Of a stretch of DNA of 9,574 bases, positions 1 through 7,141 are shown one piece after another. The DNA lies in assembly GCF_934636505.1 (NCBI RefSeq), contig NZ_CAKUAL010000071.1, forward strand, positions 1 to 9,574, read 5' to 3'. The notes under the pieces were generated by a model. It worked only from the letters and a program-made list of their open reading frames with translations, was not told where the DNA came from and searched no databases. Position 1 is the stretch's first letter. Every line of letters begins with the position of its first letter. Source of the stretch: an uncultured Ellagibacter sp. Lineage in GTDB: Bacteria > Actinomycetota > Coriobacteriia > Coriobacteriales > Eggerthellaceae. A program made the translations under genes and the position numbers.

Positions 1-1791
1 CGTCCCGACCACGCGGTTGTGGTGTACTCGAACCTGATCAGACGCGTGTTCAAGGACGTTCCCATCATCATCGGGGGCATCGAGGCGAGTTTGCGCCGCC
101 TTGCCCACTACGATTACTGGTCGGACTCGCTTAAGCGGTCGATCCTGCTCGATTCGAACGCCGACCTTGTGTCCTATGGCATGGGGGAGCACTCCATCGT
201 GGAAATCGCCGATGCCCTGAATTCGGGACTTTCGGTCAGCGACCTTACTTTCATCGATGGCACGGTGTTCCGCACGCGCTCGCTTGAGCATGTCTACGAC
301 TACGAGCTGCTGCCCGCTTACAGCGCTATGCGCGCCAACCCGCGCGCCTATGCGGAAAGCTTCGCCGTACAATACGCCAACAGCGATCATGTGACGGGAA
401 AACGCCTGGTCGAACCCTATGGCGAGCACGAGTTCGTCGTGCAGAACCCGCCCGCCGCCCCGCTTTCGACCGCCGAGTTCGATGCAGTCTATCGCTTGCC
501 GTTCGTCCGCTCCGCGCACCCCGACTACGATGCCGCGGGTGGGGTTCCCGCTATCAAGGAAGTGAAGTTCTCGCTCGCGAGCAACCGCGGGTGCTTCGGC
601 GAGTGCGCCTTCTGTGCGCTCACGTTCCACCAGGGGCGCGTCGTGCAGGTGCGCAGCCGCGCCTCGCTTGTCGCGGAAGCCGAGGAGATGACGCACGATG
701 CCGACTTCAAAGGCTATATCCACGACGTCGGCGGCCCGACGGCGAACTTCCGCGCGCCCGCCTGCCGCAAGCAGGTGGACCACGGCGCTTGCCGGGGGAG
801 AAGATGTTTAGCGCCCGAACCATGTAAGAAACTCATTGCCGACCATTCCGACTACATCCGCCTCTTGCGCGAGCTGCGTGAGGTTCCCGGCGTGAAGAAG
901 GTGTTCGTTCGCTCGGGCATCCGCTTCGACTACGTGATGCTCGATGAGAAGCATGGGCGGGAGTTCGTGCGCGAACTGGCCGAGCATCACGTGAGCGGGC
1001 AGCTGCGCGTCGCGCCCGAGCACGTTTCCCACGGCGTCTTGTCGTGCATGGGCAAGCCCGACCACGCGATCTACGAGCGTTTCGTCTCGCTGTTCGAGGA
1101 GGAGAACGCCCGCGCGGGCAAGAAGCAGTTCATCGTTCCCTACCTTATGTCGTCGCACCCGGGGTCGACCATGAAAGAGGCTGCTGAGCTGGCCGAATTC
1201 GTTCGCGACATGGGCTTTAACCCCGAGCAGGTGTCGGATTTCTACCCGACGCCCGGAAGTTTGGCCACGGTGATGTACTTCACGGGGCTCGATCCGCGCA
1301 CTATGAAACCGATTTACGTGCCGAAAAACCCGCATGAGAAGGCGCTTCAGCGCGCGCTCATCCAATACCGCGACCCGAAGAATCGCGACCTGGTGCGCGA
1401 GGCGTTGCGCCGCGCTGGCAGGGAGGACCTCATCGGCTTCGACGCGAAATGCCTCGTGCGACCGGAGGGGGCGCACGGGGGCGCGCTGTCGAAGGGGAAG
1501 GGCACGCCGAAGGGGAAAGCGGCGCCAAAGGGGGATGCCCGCAGGAGCGGCTCTTCGGGTAGTGCTCCCAGTCGCAAGGGGAAGTTGTCTCGCTCGACCG
1601 GCGGCAGGGGTAAGCCAGCCCGGCAGAGTGGCGGCAAGGATGAAGCCTGGTGCTCGCCCGGCGGCAAGAGCGGGAATTCCCATCCAGGCGGCGGCAAGGG
1701 CAAGGTTCCCCATTCGCACACCGGCAGGGGCAAGCGCAAAGAATCCCCTGGTGAGAGACGGCACGATCGAGGAACGAAGAGGAAAGGGTAG
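1..1791 (+). CDS. YgiQ-family radical SAM protein, 5' end outside the window
   Basis: The product is a radical SAM protein of the YgiQ (UPF0313) family, whose reaction is not established. The frame is open from base 1, and the residues before the first ATG (base 19) already match the family (RPDHAVVVYSN), so that ATG is internal and the true start lies upstream. Visible in order: the family block IIGGIEASLRR and HYDYWSD (about residues 22-42 of the fragment); the radical SAM cluster motif CFGECAFC at bases 592-615 (CxxxCxxC, three ligands for a [4Fe-4S] cluster); GPTANFRAPACRKQ followed by further Cys (CRGRRCLAPEPC); VFVRSGIRFDY; and the C-terminal family block FYPTPGSLATVMYFTG. The conserved part ends near base 1465. 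About 105 residues of Gly/Lys/Arg/Ser-rich tail built of short tandem repeats follow. The next gene starts 8 nt after the stop. The family call is firm; the role is unknown. Confidence 0.95.
   Translation, partial: RPDHAVVVYSNLIRRVFKDVPIIIGGIEASLRRLAHYDYWSDSLKRSILLDSNADLVSYGMGEHSIVEIADALNSGLSVSDLTFIDGTVFRTRSLEHVYDYELLPAYSAMRANPRAYAESFAVQYANSDHVTGKRLVEPYGEHEFVVQNPPAAPLSTAEFDAVYRLPFVRSAHPDYDAAGGVPAIKEVKFSLASNRGCFGECAFCALTFHQGRVVQVRSRASLVAEAEEMTHDADFKGYIHDVGGPTANFRAPACRKQVDHGACRGRRCLAPEPCKKLIADHSDYIRLLRELREVPGVKKVFVRSGIRFDYVMLDEKHGREFVRELAEHHVSGQLRVAPEHVSHGVLSCMGKPDHAIYERFVSLFEEENARAGKKQFIVPYLMSSHPGSTMKEAAELAEFVRDMGFNPEQVSDFYPTPGSLATVMYFTGLDPRTMKPIYVPKNPHEKALQRALIQYRDPKNRDLVREALRRAGREDLIGFDAKCLVRPEGAHGGALSKGKGTPKGKAAPKGDARRSGSSGSAPSRKGKLSRSTGGRGKPARQSGGKDEAWCSPGGKSGNSHPGGGKGKVPHSHTGRGKRKESPGERRHDRGTKRKG
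1492..1545 (+). repeat. 18-bp tandem repeat encoding a Lys/Gly hexapeptide
   Basis: Three consecutive 18-bp units in the ygiQ-like gene encode KGKGTP, KGKAAP and KGDARR. The DNA cores are gaaggggaag, gaaggggaaa and aaagggggat, so the third unit is the most diverged. The repeat is in frame and lies right after the conserved domain, at the start of the basic tail. It looks like slippage-derived low-complexity sequence kept as a basic tail. Confidence 0.75.
1570..1749 (+). repeat. Degenerate 30-bp tandem repeat encoding a decapeptide
   Basis: Six units of exactly 30 bp (10 codons) follow one another in the ygiQ-like tail. In protein register they are SRKGKLSRST, GGRGKPARQS, GGKDEAWCSP, GGKSGNSHPG, GGKGKVPHSH and TGRGKRKESP. 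The DNA core recurs at 1571, 1601, 1631, 1661, 1691 and 1721 as variants of gcggcaaggg (gtcgcaaggg, gcggcagggg, gcggcaagga, gcggcaagag, gcggcaaggg, ccggcagggg). The period is constant while the second half of each unit varies. This suggests old duplication with selection only on the Gly/Lys-Arg core. Confidence 0.85.
1780..1788 (+). promoter_or_regulatory. Ribosome binding site of the fused flavoenzyme gene
   Basis: The purine-rich aggaaaggg lies 11 nt before the ATG at 1800 and ends just before the last bases of the preceding gene's stop codon. It supports the start at 1800 and read-through translation from the ygiQ-like gene. Confidence 0.55.
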
Positions 1792-1799
1792 GTTCGCGT

Positions 1800-4709
1800 A
1801 TGCAGGAAGGGAAGGCTTGTTCCTTCGATGTGGTGGTTGTCGGAGCTGGCATTGCCGGGTGCACGGCGGCCCGCGAGCTTGCGCGCTACGACCTGTCCAT
1901 CTGCGTGCTCGAGGCGGGAAACGACATCGCCTGCGGCGCAACGCGTGCGAACTCCGCCATTGTGCATGCGGGCTTCGATCCCGTGCCCGGCACGCTGAAG
2001 GCGCGCTTCAACGTCGAGGGCTCGAAGGCATATCCGCGCTGGTGCGACGAGCTTGGCGTGCAGTTCCGTCACAACGGCTCGATGGTGCTTGCCTTCGACG
2101 ACGAGGGCCGTTTGAAGCTCGATGAGCTCGCCCGCCGTGCCCAGGCGAACGGGGTCGAGGGTGTGCACATCGTGTCGGGCGATCGTGCGCGCGAGATGGA
2201 GCCGAACGTCTCGCCCGAGGCTGCCTGCGCTCTCGTGGCGCCGACGGGCGGCATCGTCGATCCCTACGGTTTCGCCTTCGCGGCGGCCGAGAACGCGTGT
2301 GGCAACGGCGTGAGGTTCCTGTTCAATCACCGCGTGGAGCGCATCGTTCGCGCGGACGGCGGTTTTCGCGTCGAGGTCGCGGGGGAGCGTTTCTCCGCGC
2401 GGGCGGTCGTGAATGCAGCGGGACTTTTCGCTGACGAGATGAACAACATGGTCTCGGGGAAGCGCTTCTCCATCACGCCGCGCCGGGGCGAGTACTATCT
2501 CTACGACACCGAATACGCCACCACGTTCGAACACACGATGTTTCAGGTGCCCGGCCCGCTCGGCAAGGGAGTGCTCGTCACGCCCACAATTCACGGCAAC
2601 ATGCTCATCGGCCCGAACTCGGTTTCCCAGGCATCCAAGACCGACCTTTCGACGACGCAGGAGGGGCTTGCCGACATCGTCGAACGCGCGCGCCGCACCT
2701 GGCCTGCGGCTTCTCCCCGCGGTGCTATCACGAACTTCGCAGGGCTGCGCGCGGCGGGCGAATCGGGCGACTTCGTCATCGGCGAGGCGGCGGATGCGCC
2801 CGGGTTCTTCAACATCGCCTGTTTCGAATCGCCTGGCCTGACGTCTGCTCCTGCGGTGGCGACCTTCATCGCCTCTCAGGTTGCGGCTCGCCTGGGCGCA
2901 GGCAGCAACCCGTCGTTTAATCCGCGCCGCGCGCCGCAGCTTCCCTTCACGGCCATGACCGACGAGCAGCGCGAACGTGCTATTGCGAGCGATCCGGCGT
3001 TCGGGCATGTGGTCTGCCGCTGCTGCGAGGTGACCGAGGCGGAAGTGGTGCGCGCGCTGCATGGCCCCCTTCCCGTGCTCTCGCTCGACGCGATCAAGTG
3101 GCGCACGGGCGCTACGATGGGGCGCTGCCACGGCGGCTTTTGCTCGCCTGAACTTGTGGAAATCATGTCGCGCGAGCTGGGTTGCGCGCCCGACGCGATC
3201 GACAAGCGGCTTGCGGGGTCGAGGATGATCGCATCCGCCCGCGCCGACTACGTCGAGCTCGTGCGCGCGGGCGGGAGCCCCTCCAAAGGTGAGGCTCCTG
3301 AGGAAGCGGATGCGCGACATGCGGCGTCGGAGGTGCGGCGAAGCGAGCTGGGTGCGCCCGCGCGGATCGAGGGTAGCTTCGACGTGGTCGTCATCGGCGG
3401 CGGCGCGGCGGGCATGGCGGCGGCTGCGAGCGCGCGGCGTGCGGGCGCGGCTCGCGTGGCCATGGTCGATCGCGAGGAGCGCCCGGGCGGCGTGCTCAAG
3501 CAGTGCGTGCACAACGGCTTCGGCCTGCACCGCATGAAGGCTGAGCTCACCGGCCCCGAATACGCGGCGCAAGAGGAGCAGGCCGTCATCGATGCGAGCG
3601 TGATCTGCGAATACGGCGTATCAGTGCTGCGCATCGACGACGAGGGCTCAGGAAAGCTCGTCGTCGGCACACGATTCGGTGCCGAACTTTTCCTCCACGC
3701 GAAAGCCGTGGTTTTGGCGACGGGAAGCCGCGAGCGCGGGCTGGGGGCGCTCGGCATCGCGGGGGCGCGTCCCTCAGGGGTCTACACGGCGGGTTGCGCG
3801 CAGAATTTCATGAACTTACAGGGGCTTGTCCCCGGATCGACTGCGGTGGTGCTCGGTTCGGGCGACATTGGGCTTATCATGGCGCGCCGCATGTCGCTTT
3901 CGGGAATCAGGGTGCTCGGCGTGTACGAGATCATGCCGTTCTCCTCGGGGTTGCGCAGAAACATCGTGCAATGCCTCGACGACTTCGGCATCCCGTTGCA
4001 CCTGTCGCGCACGGTGGTGCGGCTCGAGGGCGAGACGCGCTTGAATGCCGTCGTCGTGGCGGACGTCAATCCTGCGACGCGCCGTCCCATCGAGGGCACC
4101 GAGGAGCGCGTCCCCTGCGACACGCTGGTGCTTTCGTGCGGACTCATTCCCGAAAACGAGGTTGCGAAAACGGCGGGGGTGACGCTCTCTCCGATAACGG
4201 GGGGCGCCGTCGTCGACGAGCGCTTGGCAACGAGCGTGCCCGGAATTTTTGCCTGCGGAAATGCTCTTCATGTGCACGATTTGGCGGACTTTGCGTCCGA
4301 GGAAGGCGAGCGGGCGGGGGCTTCTGCGGCCGCCTTCGCGCGTGGCGACACGTCGGCCGCAACGCGCACGAAGGGCGTGCCGAGCGAGTCGTCCATCGAA
4401 GTGGTAGCCGGAAAAGGCGTGCGCTACGTCGTGCCCCAGGTAATTTCCCGTGATGCGGAAGAGCCGGTGACGCTTTCCTTCCGCGTATCCGATGTTATCG
4501 AGGGTGTGCGGTTCGAGGTTCGCTCGTGCGATGACGCGGGTGCGGGCGAGGTGCTTGCGCGGGCTCGCGATATGGTGGCAGTTCCCGCCGAGATGCGGCG
4601 CATGAAGGTCGATGCGGGGAGCCTTGCTGGCTGCTCGCGCATCGTCGTGTCGGCGGTAAGCGGGCTTGCCGCGCGACAGGTGCCCGCCACGGAAGGGGGG
4701 GCGCGATGA
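1800..4709 (+). CDS. Fused FAD oxidoreductase: GlpA-like, [2Fe-2S] BFD and disulfide-reductase-like domains
   Basis: This 969-residue protein joins two flavoenzymes that are usually encoded separately. Residues 9-370 are a GlpA/GlpO-type FAD oxidoreductase: dinucleotide motif VVVVGAGIAG (11-20), NSAIVHAGFDPVPGTLKA (51-68), GPNSVSQ (271-277) and FAGLRAAGESGDFVIG (313-328). Residues 403-460 are a BFD-like [2Fe-2S] domain with Cys406, Cys408, Cys443 and Cys448 (CRC, then GRCHGGFC). After a low-complexity linker (about 490-525), residues 527-855 form a pyridine-nucleotide disulfide oxidoreductase-like domain: VVVIGGGAAGMA for FAD, CVHNGFGLH (569-577), VVLGSGDIGL (683-692) as the second nucleotide site, and SVPGIFACGNALHVHDL (812-828). 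A roughly 100-residue C-terminal module follows. The protein is cytosolic, with no signal peptide or membrane segment. In anaerobes such proteins are annotated as anaerobic glycerol-3-phosphate dehydrogenase or NAD(P)/FAD-dependent oxidoreductase next to a DUF1667 protein, as here. The family is sure; the substrate and electron acceptor are inferred. Confidence 0.93.
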   Translation: MQEGKACSFDVVVVGAGIAGCTAARELARYDLSICVLEAGNDIACGATRANSAIVHAGFDPVPGTLKARFNVEGSKAYPRWCDELGVQFRHNGSMVLAFDDEGRLKLDELARRAQANGVEGVHIVSGDRAREMEPNVSPEAACALVAPTGGIVDPYGFAFAAAENACGNGVRFLFNHRVERIVRADGGFRVEVAGERFSARAVVNAAGLFADEMNNMVSGKRFSITPRRGEYYLYDTEYATTFEHTMFQVPGPLGKGVLVTPTIHGNMLIGPNSVSQASKTDLSTTQEGLADIVERARRTWPAASPRGAITNFAGLRAAGESGDFVIGEAADAPGFFNIACFESPGLTSAPAVATFIASQVAARLGAGSNPSFNPRRAPQLPFTAMTDEQRERAIASDPAFGHVVCRCCEVTEAEVVRALHGPLPVLSLDAIKWRTGATMGRCHGGFCSPELVEIMSRELGCAPDAIDKRLAGSRMIASARADYVELVRAGGSPSKGEAPEEADARHAASEVRRSELGAPARIEGSFDVVVIGGGAAGMAAAASARRAGAARVAMVDREERPGGVLKQCVHNGFGLHRMKAELTGPEYAAQEEQAVIDASVICEYGVSVLRIDDEGSGKLVVGTRFGAELFLHAKAVVLATGSRERGLGALGIAGARPSGVYTAGCAQNFMNLQGLVPGSTAVVLGSGDIGLIMARRMSLSGIRVLGVYEIMPFSSGLRRNIVQCLDDFGIPLHLSRTVVRLEGETRLNAVVVADVNPATRRPIEGTEERVPCDTLVLSCGLIPENEVAKTAGVTLSPITGGAVVDERLATSVPGIFACGNALHVHDLADFASEEGERAGASAAAFARGDTSAATRTKGVPSESSIEVVAGKGVRYVVPQVISRDAEEPVTLSFRVSDVIEGVRFEVRSCDDAGAGEVLARARDMVAVPAEMRRMKVDAGSLAGCSRIVVSAVSGLAARQVPATEGGAR

Positions 4710-5062
4710 GCCGGAGAATCACCTGCATCCAATGCCCGATGGGATGCATCATGAACGTCGGGTTCGCCGAGAACGGCGAGGTTACGAGCGTCGAGGGCAA
4801 CTCGTGCGGCCGTGGGAAGAAGTATGCCCAGGCCGAGGCAACTAACCCGGTCAGAACTGTGTGCGGCACCGTCTGCGCTCGGGGATGCCTGGAGCCAGTG
4901 AGCTATCGGACGAGCGCGCCGGTGCCCAAGGCGCTTGCGGGGGATGTCGCCCGCGTGGCGGCGGGGCTCTCCCTGTGCGTCCCCATCGCATTGGGCGATG
5001 TCATCTGCGAGAACGTGTGCGGCACGGGGGTTTCTCTCGTAGCGACGAAGTCGGTGGGGTAG
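4706..5062 (+). CDS. DUF1667 cysteine-rich protein, partner of the flavoenzyme
   Basis: This small 118-residue protein belongs to the DUF1667 family, which is typically encoded after GlpA-like and disulfide-reductase-like flavoproteins. It starts inside the preceding stop (ATGA overlap) with a strong ribosome binding site (ggaagggggg, 4691-4700), so it is coupled to the flavoenzyme. The N-terminal motif CIQCPMGC (Cys7, Cys10, Cys14) with Cys34 in NSCGRGKKYA is a likely iron-sulfur or zinc site. The family signatures TNPVRTV, RTSAPVPKAL and a C-terminal GDVICENVCGTGVSLVAT are clear, and the length is normal. It is odd in having ten cysteines, including Cys53, Cys57 and Cys61 (CGTVCARGC) in a stretch where I would expect fewer. 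A role as electron-transfer or assembly subunit is inferred from context. Confidence 0.9.
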   Translation: MSRRITCIQCPMGCIMNVGFAENGEVTSVEGNSCGRGKKYAQAEATNPVRTVCGTVCARGCLEPVSYRTSAPVPKALAGDVARVAAGLSLCVPIALGDVICENVCGTGVSLVATKSVG

Positions 5063-5231
5063 GGCTGTCGCGCCGCCTCGTCCCACCACCGTCTCGACAT
5101 GAGCGACGCGTCGCGCGCAGCCCCATCCGTGCAGTGTTTCTGCAATGCGGTCGGTCGTTCTCGCAATCGTATACAATCATAGGGTTGTATATCAGCGGCC
5201 GCGGTGCCGTTAATCCCGAGCGAGGGCACGC
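5063..5231. other. Intergenic region upstream of the 4,6-dehydratase gene
   Basis: No gene is seen in this 169-bp stretch. It holds a 12-bp GC-rich palindrome, gcgacgcgtcgc (5103-5114), without a following T-run, then a more AT-rich part with an inverted repeat (5170-5191). The dehydratase's ribosome binding site, gaggg (5222-5226), is 5 nt before its ATG. A promoter for that gene probably lies here, since it does not overlap or abut the DUF1667 gene. No convincing -35 box is visible. Confidence 0.5.
5170..5191. promoter_or_regulatory. AT-rich inverted repeat, candidate operator or promoter core
   Basis: The arms tatacaa (5170-5176) and ttgtata (5185-5191) are perfect inverted complements around an 8-nt spacer, tcataggg. 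The element stands out as AT-rich in GC-rich DNA, about 40 bp before the ATG at 5232. Within it, tacaat (5172-5177) matches a sigma-70 -10 box at five of six positions. A repressor site overlapping a promoter would look like this, but no regulator is identified and no -35 box was found. Confidence 0.4.
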
Positions 5232-7058
5232 ATGGATTTGCACATAGCGAAGCGCACGGCGCCTCTGTTAATTCTGGACATCATCGCCACGTACGTGGCC
5301 TATTGGCTGGCATCGCTTCTGACCAACGTCTACGACGAGGTGTTCACCAGCAACGAGATCTTTTTCATCCTGGGAATCCTCGCCGTGGTGAACATCGTGA
5401 TCATGGGCGCGTTTCGCCTGTACAACAATTTATGGGAATACGCGAGCGTTGACGAGGCGCTGCAGATTGTGCTTTCCGTTGTCATATCAACCCTGGTGGG
5501 AGCCGTGTTCTTGTGGGTTATCAACGTGAGGCTTCCCATTCGCGTGTTCATTGGCGCGTCGATTCTGCTCGTGTTCCTCATGGGCGGTTACCGTCTTTTG
5601 TGGCGCATCAAGCGGCGCAAGAAGCGCGCATTCTCGGGCAACAACGTCGACCGCCTGCGGACGCTCGTCGTCGGTGCGGGCGAGACCGGCTCGCTTACCA
5701 TCAATCGTATGGCCACGAAGGACCCGAACATGCCGGGTATTCCTATCGTCGCGACCGATGACGACCCGGCCAAGCGGGGCATGCGCATTCATGGCGTGAA
5801 GGTGGAAGGCTCGACCGACGACATCGAGGAGCTGGTGCGTAAGTACGATATCCAGCAGATCGTCGTTGCCATTCCCTCGTCGACCCCCGCCGAGCGCAAG
5901 CGCATCTACAAGGTGTGCACGAAAACCGAGTGTGTGCTCAAGACGCTGCCCAACATCCGCGATCTGCGCATCGACGAGCTGGGCGATGTTGCCCTGCGCG
6001 ACGTCGACGTGACCGACCTTTTAGGGCGCGAGGAAGTGCAGCTCGACATGCGCATCGCGTATGCGTACGTTGCGGGCGAGACTGTGCTCGTCACGGGTGG
6101 CGGCGGCTCGATCGGCAGTGAGCTGTGCCGTCAGCTGGCGAAGGTCGCGCCGCGCTGCATCGTCATCTTCGACATCTGCGAGAACGACGCCTACATGCTT
6201 CGCCAGGAGCTGCTTCGCTCCTACGACGATATCGCGATCGACATTGAGATCGGCAGCATCTGCAACGAGGCGCGCGTGAACGAGGTGTTCGAGAAGTATC
6301 ACCCGGCGGTGGTGTTCCACGCGGCCGCCCACAAGCACGTGCCGCTTATGGAGGTATGCCCGCGCGAGGCAATCGAGAACAACGTCTTCGGCACGTTGAA
6401 CGTGGTGCGCGCGGCGGACGCCTTCGGTGTGGAGCACTTCACGTTCATCTCGACCGACAAGGCCGTGAACCCCACTTCGGTCATGGGCGCCACCAAGCGC
6501 ATGGGCGAGATGATCATGCAGTACTATGCGCGTACGTCGAAGACCGTGTTCGCGGCGGTGCGCTTCGGCAACGTGCTCGGCAGCAATGGCAGTGTGATTC
6601 CCCTGTTCAAGAAGCAAATTGCGGAAGGCGGCCCCGTGACGGTGACGCATCCCGATATCGAGCGCTTCTTCATGACCATTCCCGAGGCGGTGCAGCTTGT
6701 CATCCAGGCGGGCGGCATGGCGAAGGGCGGCGAGATCTTCGTGCTCGACATGGGCGAGCCGGTGAAGATCGCAGATCTGGCGAAGAACCTCATCCGCCTG
6801 TCGGGCGCGCATGTGGACATCGTCTACACCGGCCTGCGCGACGGCGAGAAGATGTACGAGGAGCTGCTGATGGACGAGGAGAACACGCTTCCCACGTCCA
6901 ACCATTCGATCATGATCTCGCAGGGCCAGGAAATCAGCCACGAGCAGGTGGCGCAGAAGCTCGGCGAGCTGCAAGAGGCAATCCGCGACACCGATGAGCA
7001 GGCAATCAAGATTCTCGAAGAGGCCGTTCCGACCTATCACTTCACGAAGAATCGCTAA
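5232..7058 (+). CDS. Membrane-anchored UDP-N-acetylhexosamine 4,6-dehydratase (CapD/FlaA1/PglF type)
   Basis: This 608-residue nucleoside-diphosphate-sugar epimerase/dehydratase belongs to the long membrane form of the family (WbpM, PglF, CapD, EpsC). Four hydrophobic segments (about residues 10-31, 43-63, 77-98 and 104-124) anchor it, followed by a basic stop, RIKRRKKR. Residues 143-265 are a first Rossmann-like domain (LVVGAGETGSL). Residues 283-600 are the catalytic short-chain dehydrogenase domain: VTGGGGSIGSEL (287-298) binds NAD(P), and STDKAVNP (407-414) with Met418 and Lys422 gives the MxxxK arrangement that replaces YxxxK in this family. RFGNVLGSNGSVIP (444-457) is also typical. Known members convert UDP-GlcNAc to the 4-keto-6-deoxy sugar, which leads to bacillosamine, QuiNAc or FucNAc units. 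It begins about 170 bp after the DUF1667 gene and converges with a glycosyltransferase. The exact product sugar cannot be read from sequence. Confidence 0.94.
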   Translation: MDLHIAKRTAPLLILDIIATYVAYWLASLLTNVYDEVFTSNEIFFILGILAVVNIVIMGAFRLYNNLWEYASVDEALQIVLSVVISTLVGAVFLWVINVRLPIRVFIGASILLVFLMGGYRLLWRIKRRKKRAFSGNNVDRLRTLVVGAGETGSLTINRMATKDPNMPGIPIVATDDDPAKRGMRIHGVKVEGSTDDIEELVRKYDIQQIVVAIPSSTPAERKRIYKVCTKTECVLKTLPNIRDLRIDELGDVALRDVDVTDLLGREEVQLDMRIAYAYVAGETVLVTGGGGSIGSELCRQLAKVAPRCIVIFDICENDAYMLRQELLRSYDDIAIDIEIGSICNEARVNEVFEKYHPAVVFHAAAHKHVPLMEVCPREAIENNVFGTLNVVRAADAFGVEHFTFISTDKAVNPTSVMGATKRMGEMIMQYYARTSKTVFAAVRFGNVLGSNGSVIPLFKKQIAEGGPVTVTHPDIERFFMTIPEAVQLVIQAGGMAKGGEIFVLDMGEPVKIADLAKNLIRLSGAHVDIVYTGLRDGEKMYEELLMDEENTLPTSNHSIMISQGQEISHEQVAQKLGELQEAIRDTDEQAIKILEEAVPTYHFTKNR

Positions 7059-7092
7059 AAAATGCCCGCAACCAGGGGAGGTTGCGGGCATT
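7057..7092 (-). terminator. Intrinsic terminator of the minus-strand glycosyltransferase operon
   Basis: A perfect 13-bp stem (aatgcccgcaacc, 7061-7073; ggttgcgggcatt, 7080-7092) closes a 6-nt loop, agggga. Read on the minus strand the hairpin is followed by six T (the complement of a-run 7057-7062), the classic rho-independent form, 50 nt past the glycosyltransferase stop. On the plus strand the hairpin starts right at the dehydratase stop but is followed by gctcgctt, so it is weaker in that direction though it may still slow polymerase. Confidence 0.85.
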
Positions 7093-7110
7093 GCTCGCTT
7101 AGCGGCTTCT

Positions 7111-7130
7111 CGTCGCGTTACCTCGCGACG
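7111..7130. other. Second small hairpin in the convergent intergenic region
   Basis: The arms cgtcgcg (7111-7117) and cgcgacg (7124-7130) pair perfectly over a 6-nt loop, ttacct. There is no T-run on either side, so it is not an intrinsic terminator alone. It lies between the glycosyltransferase stop and the main terminator and would be in that gene's 3' untranslated RNA. Confidence 0.4.
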
Positions 7131-7141
7131 GAGCTTGCTGC

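Noticed and set aside
19..21. ATG at 19 as the real start of the YgiQ-like protein
   Set aside because: Residues encoded by bases 1-18 already match the family, and the N-terminal portion expected of YgiQ is missing, so the gene is cut by the window edge.
808..1941. Minus-strand frame with Cys/Arg-rich periodic peptide
   Set aside because: Its periodicity is the reverse complement of the repeat in the ygiQ-like tail; there is no ribosome binding site or known domain.
1347..3572. A 741-codon open frame on the minus strand
   Set aside because: It lies opposite two genes with clear family motifs, is Arg/His/Ala-rich with no recognisable domain, and is the usual mirror frame produced by G/C-biased third positions.
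4993..5062. Possible intrinsic terminator at the end of the DUF1667 gene
   Set aside because: No stem followed by a T-run was found near 5062, so the end of this operon's transcript is not visible.
5103..5114. 12-bp palindrome gcgacgcgtcgc as a terminator or operator
   Set aside because: There is no loop, no T-run and no second copy in the window; such GC palindromes occur by chance at this base composition.
6021..7091. A 356-codon minus-strand frame opposite the dehydratase
   Set aside because: It is His/Ala/Arg-rich shadow coding, overlaps a firmly identified gene, and begins inside the terminator stem.
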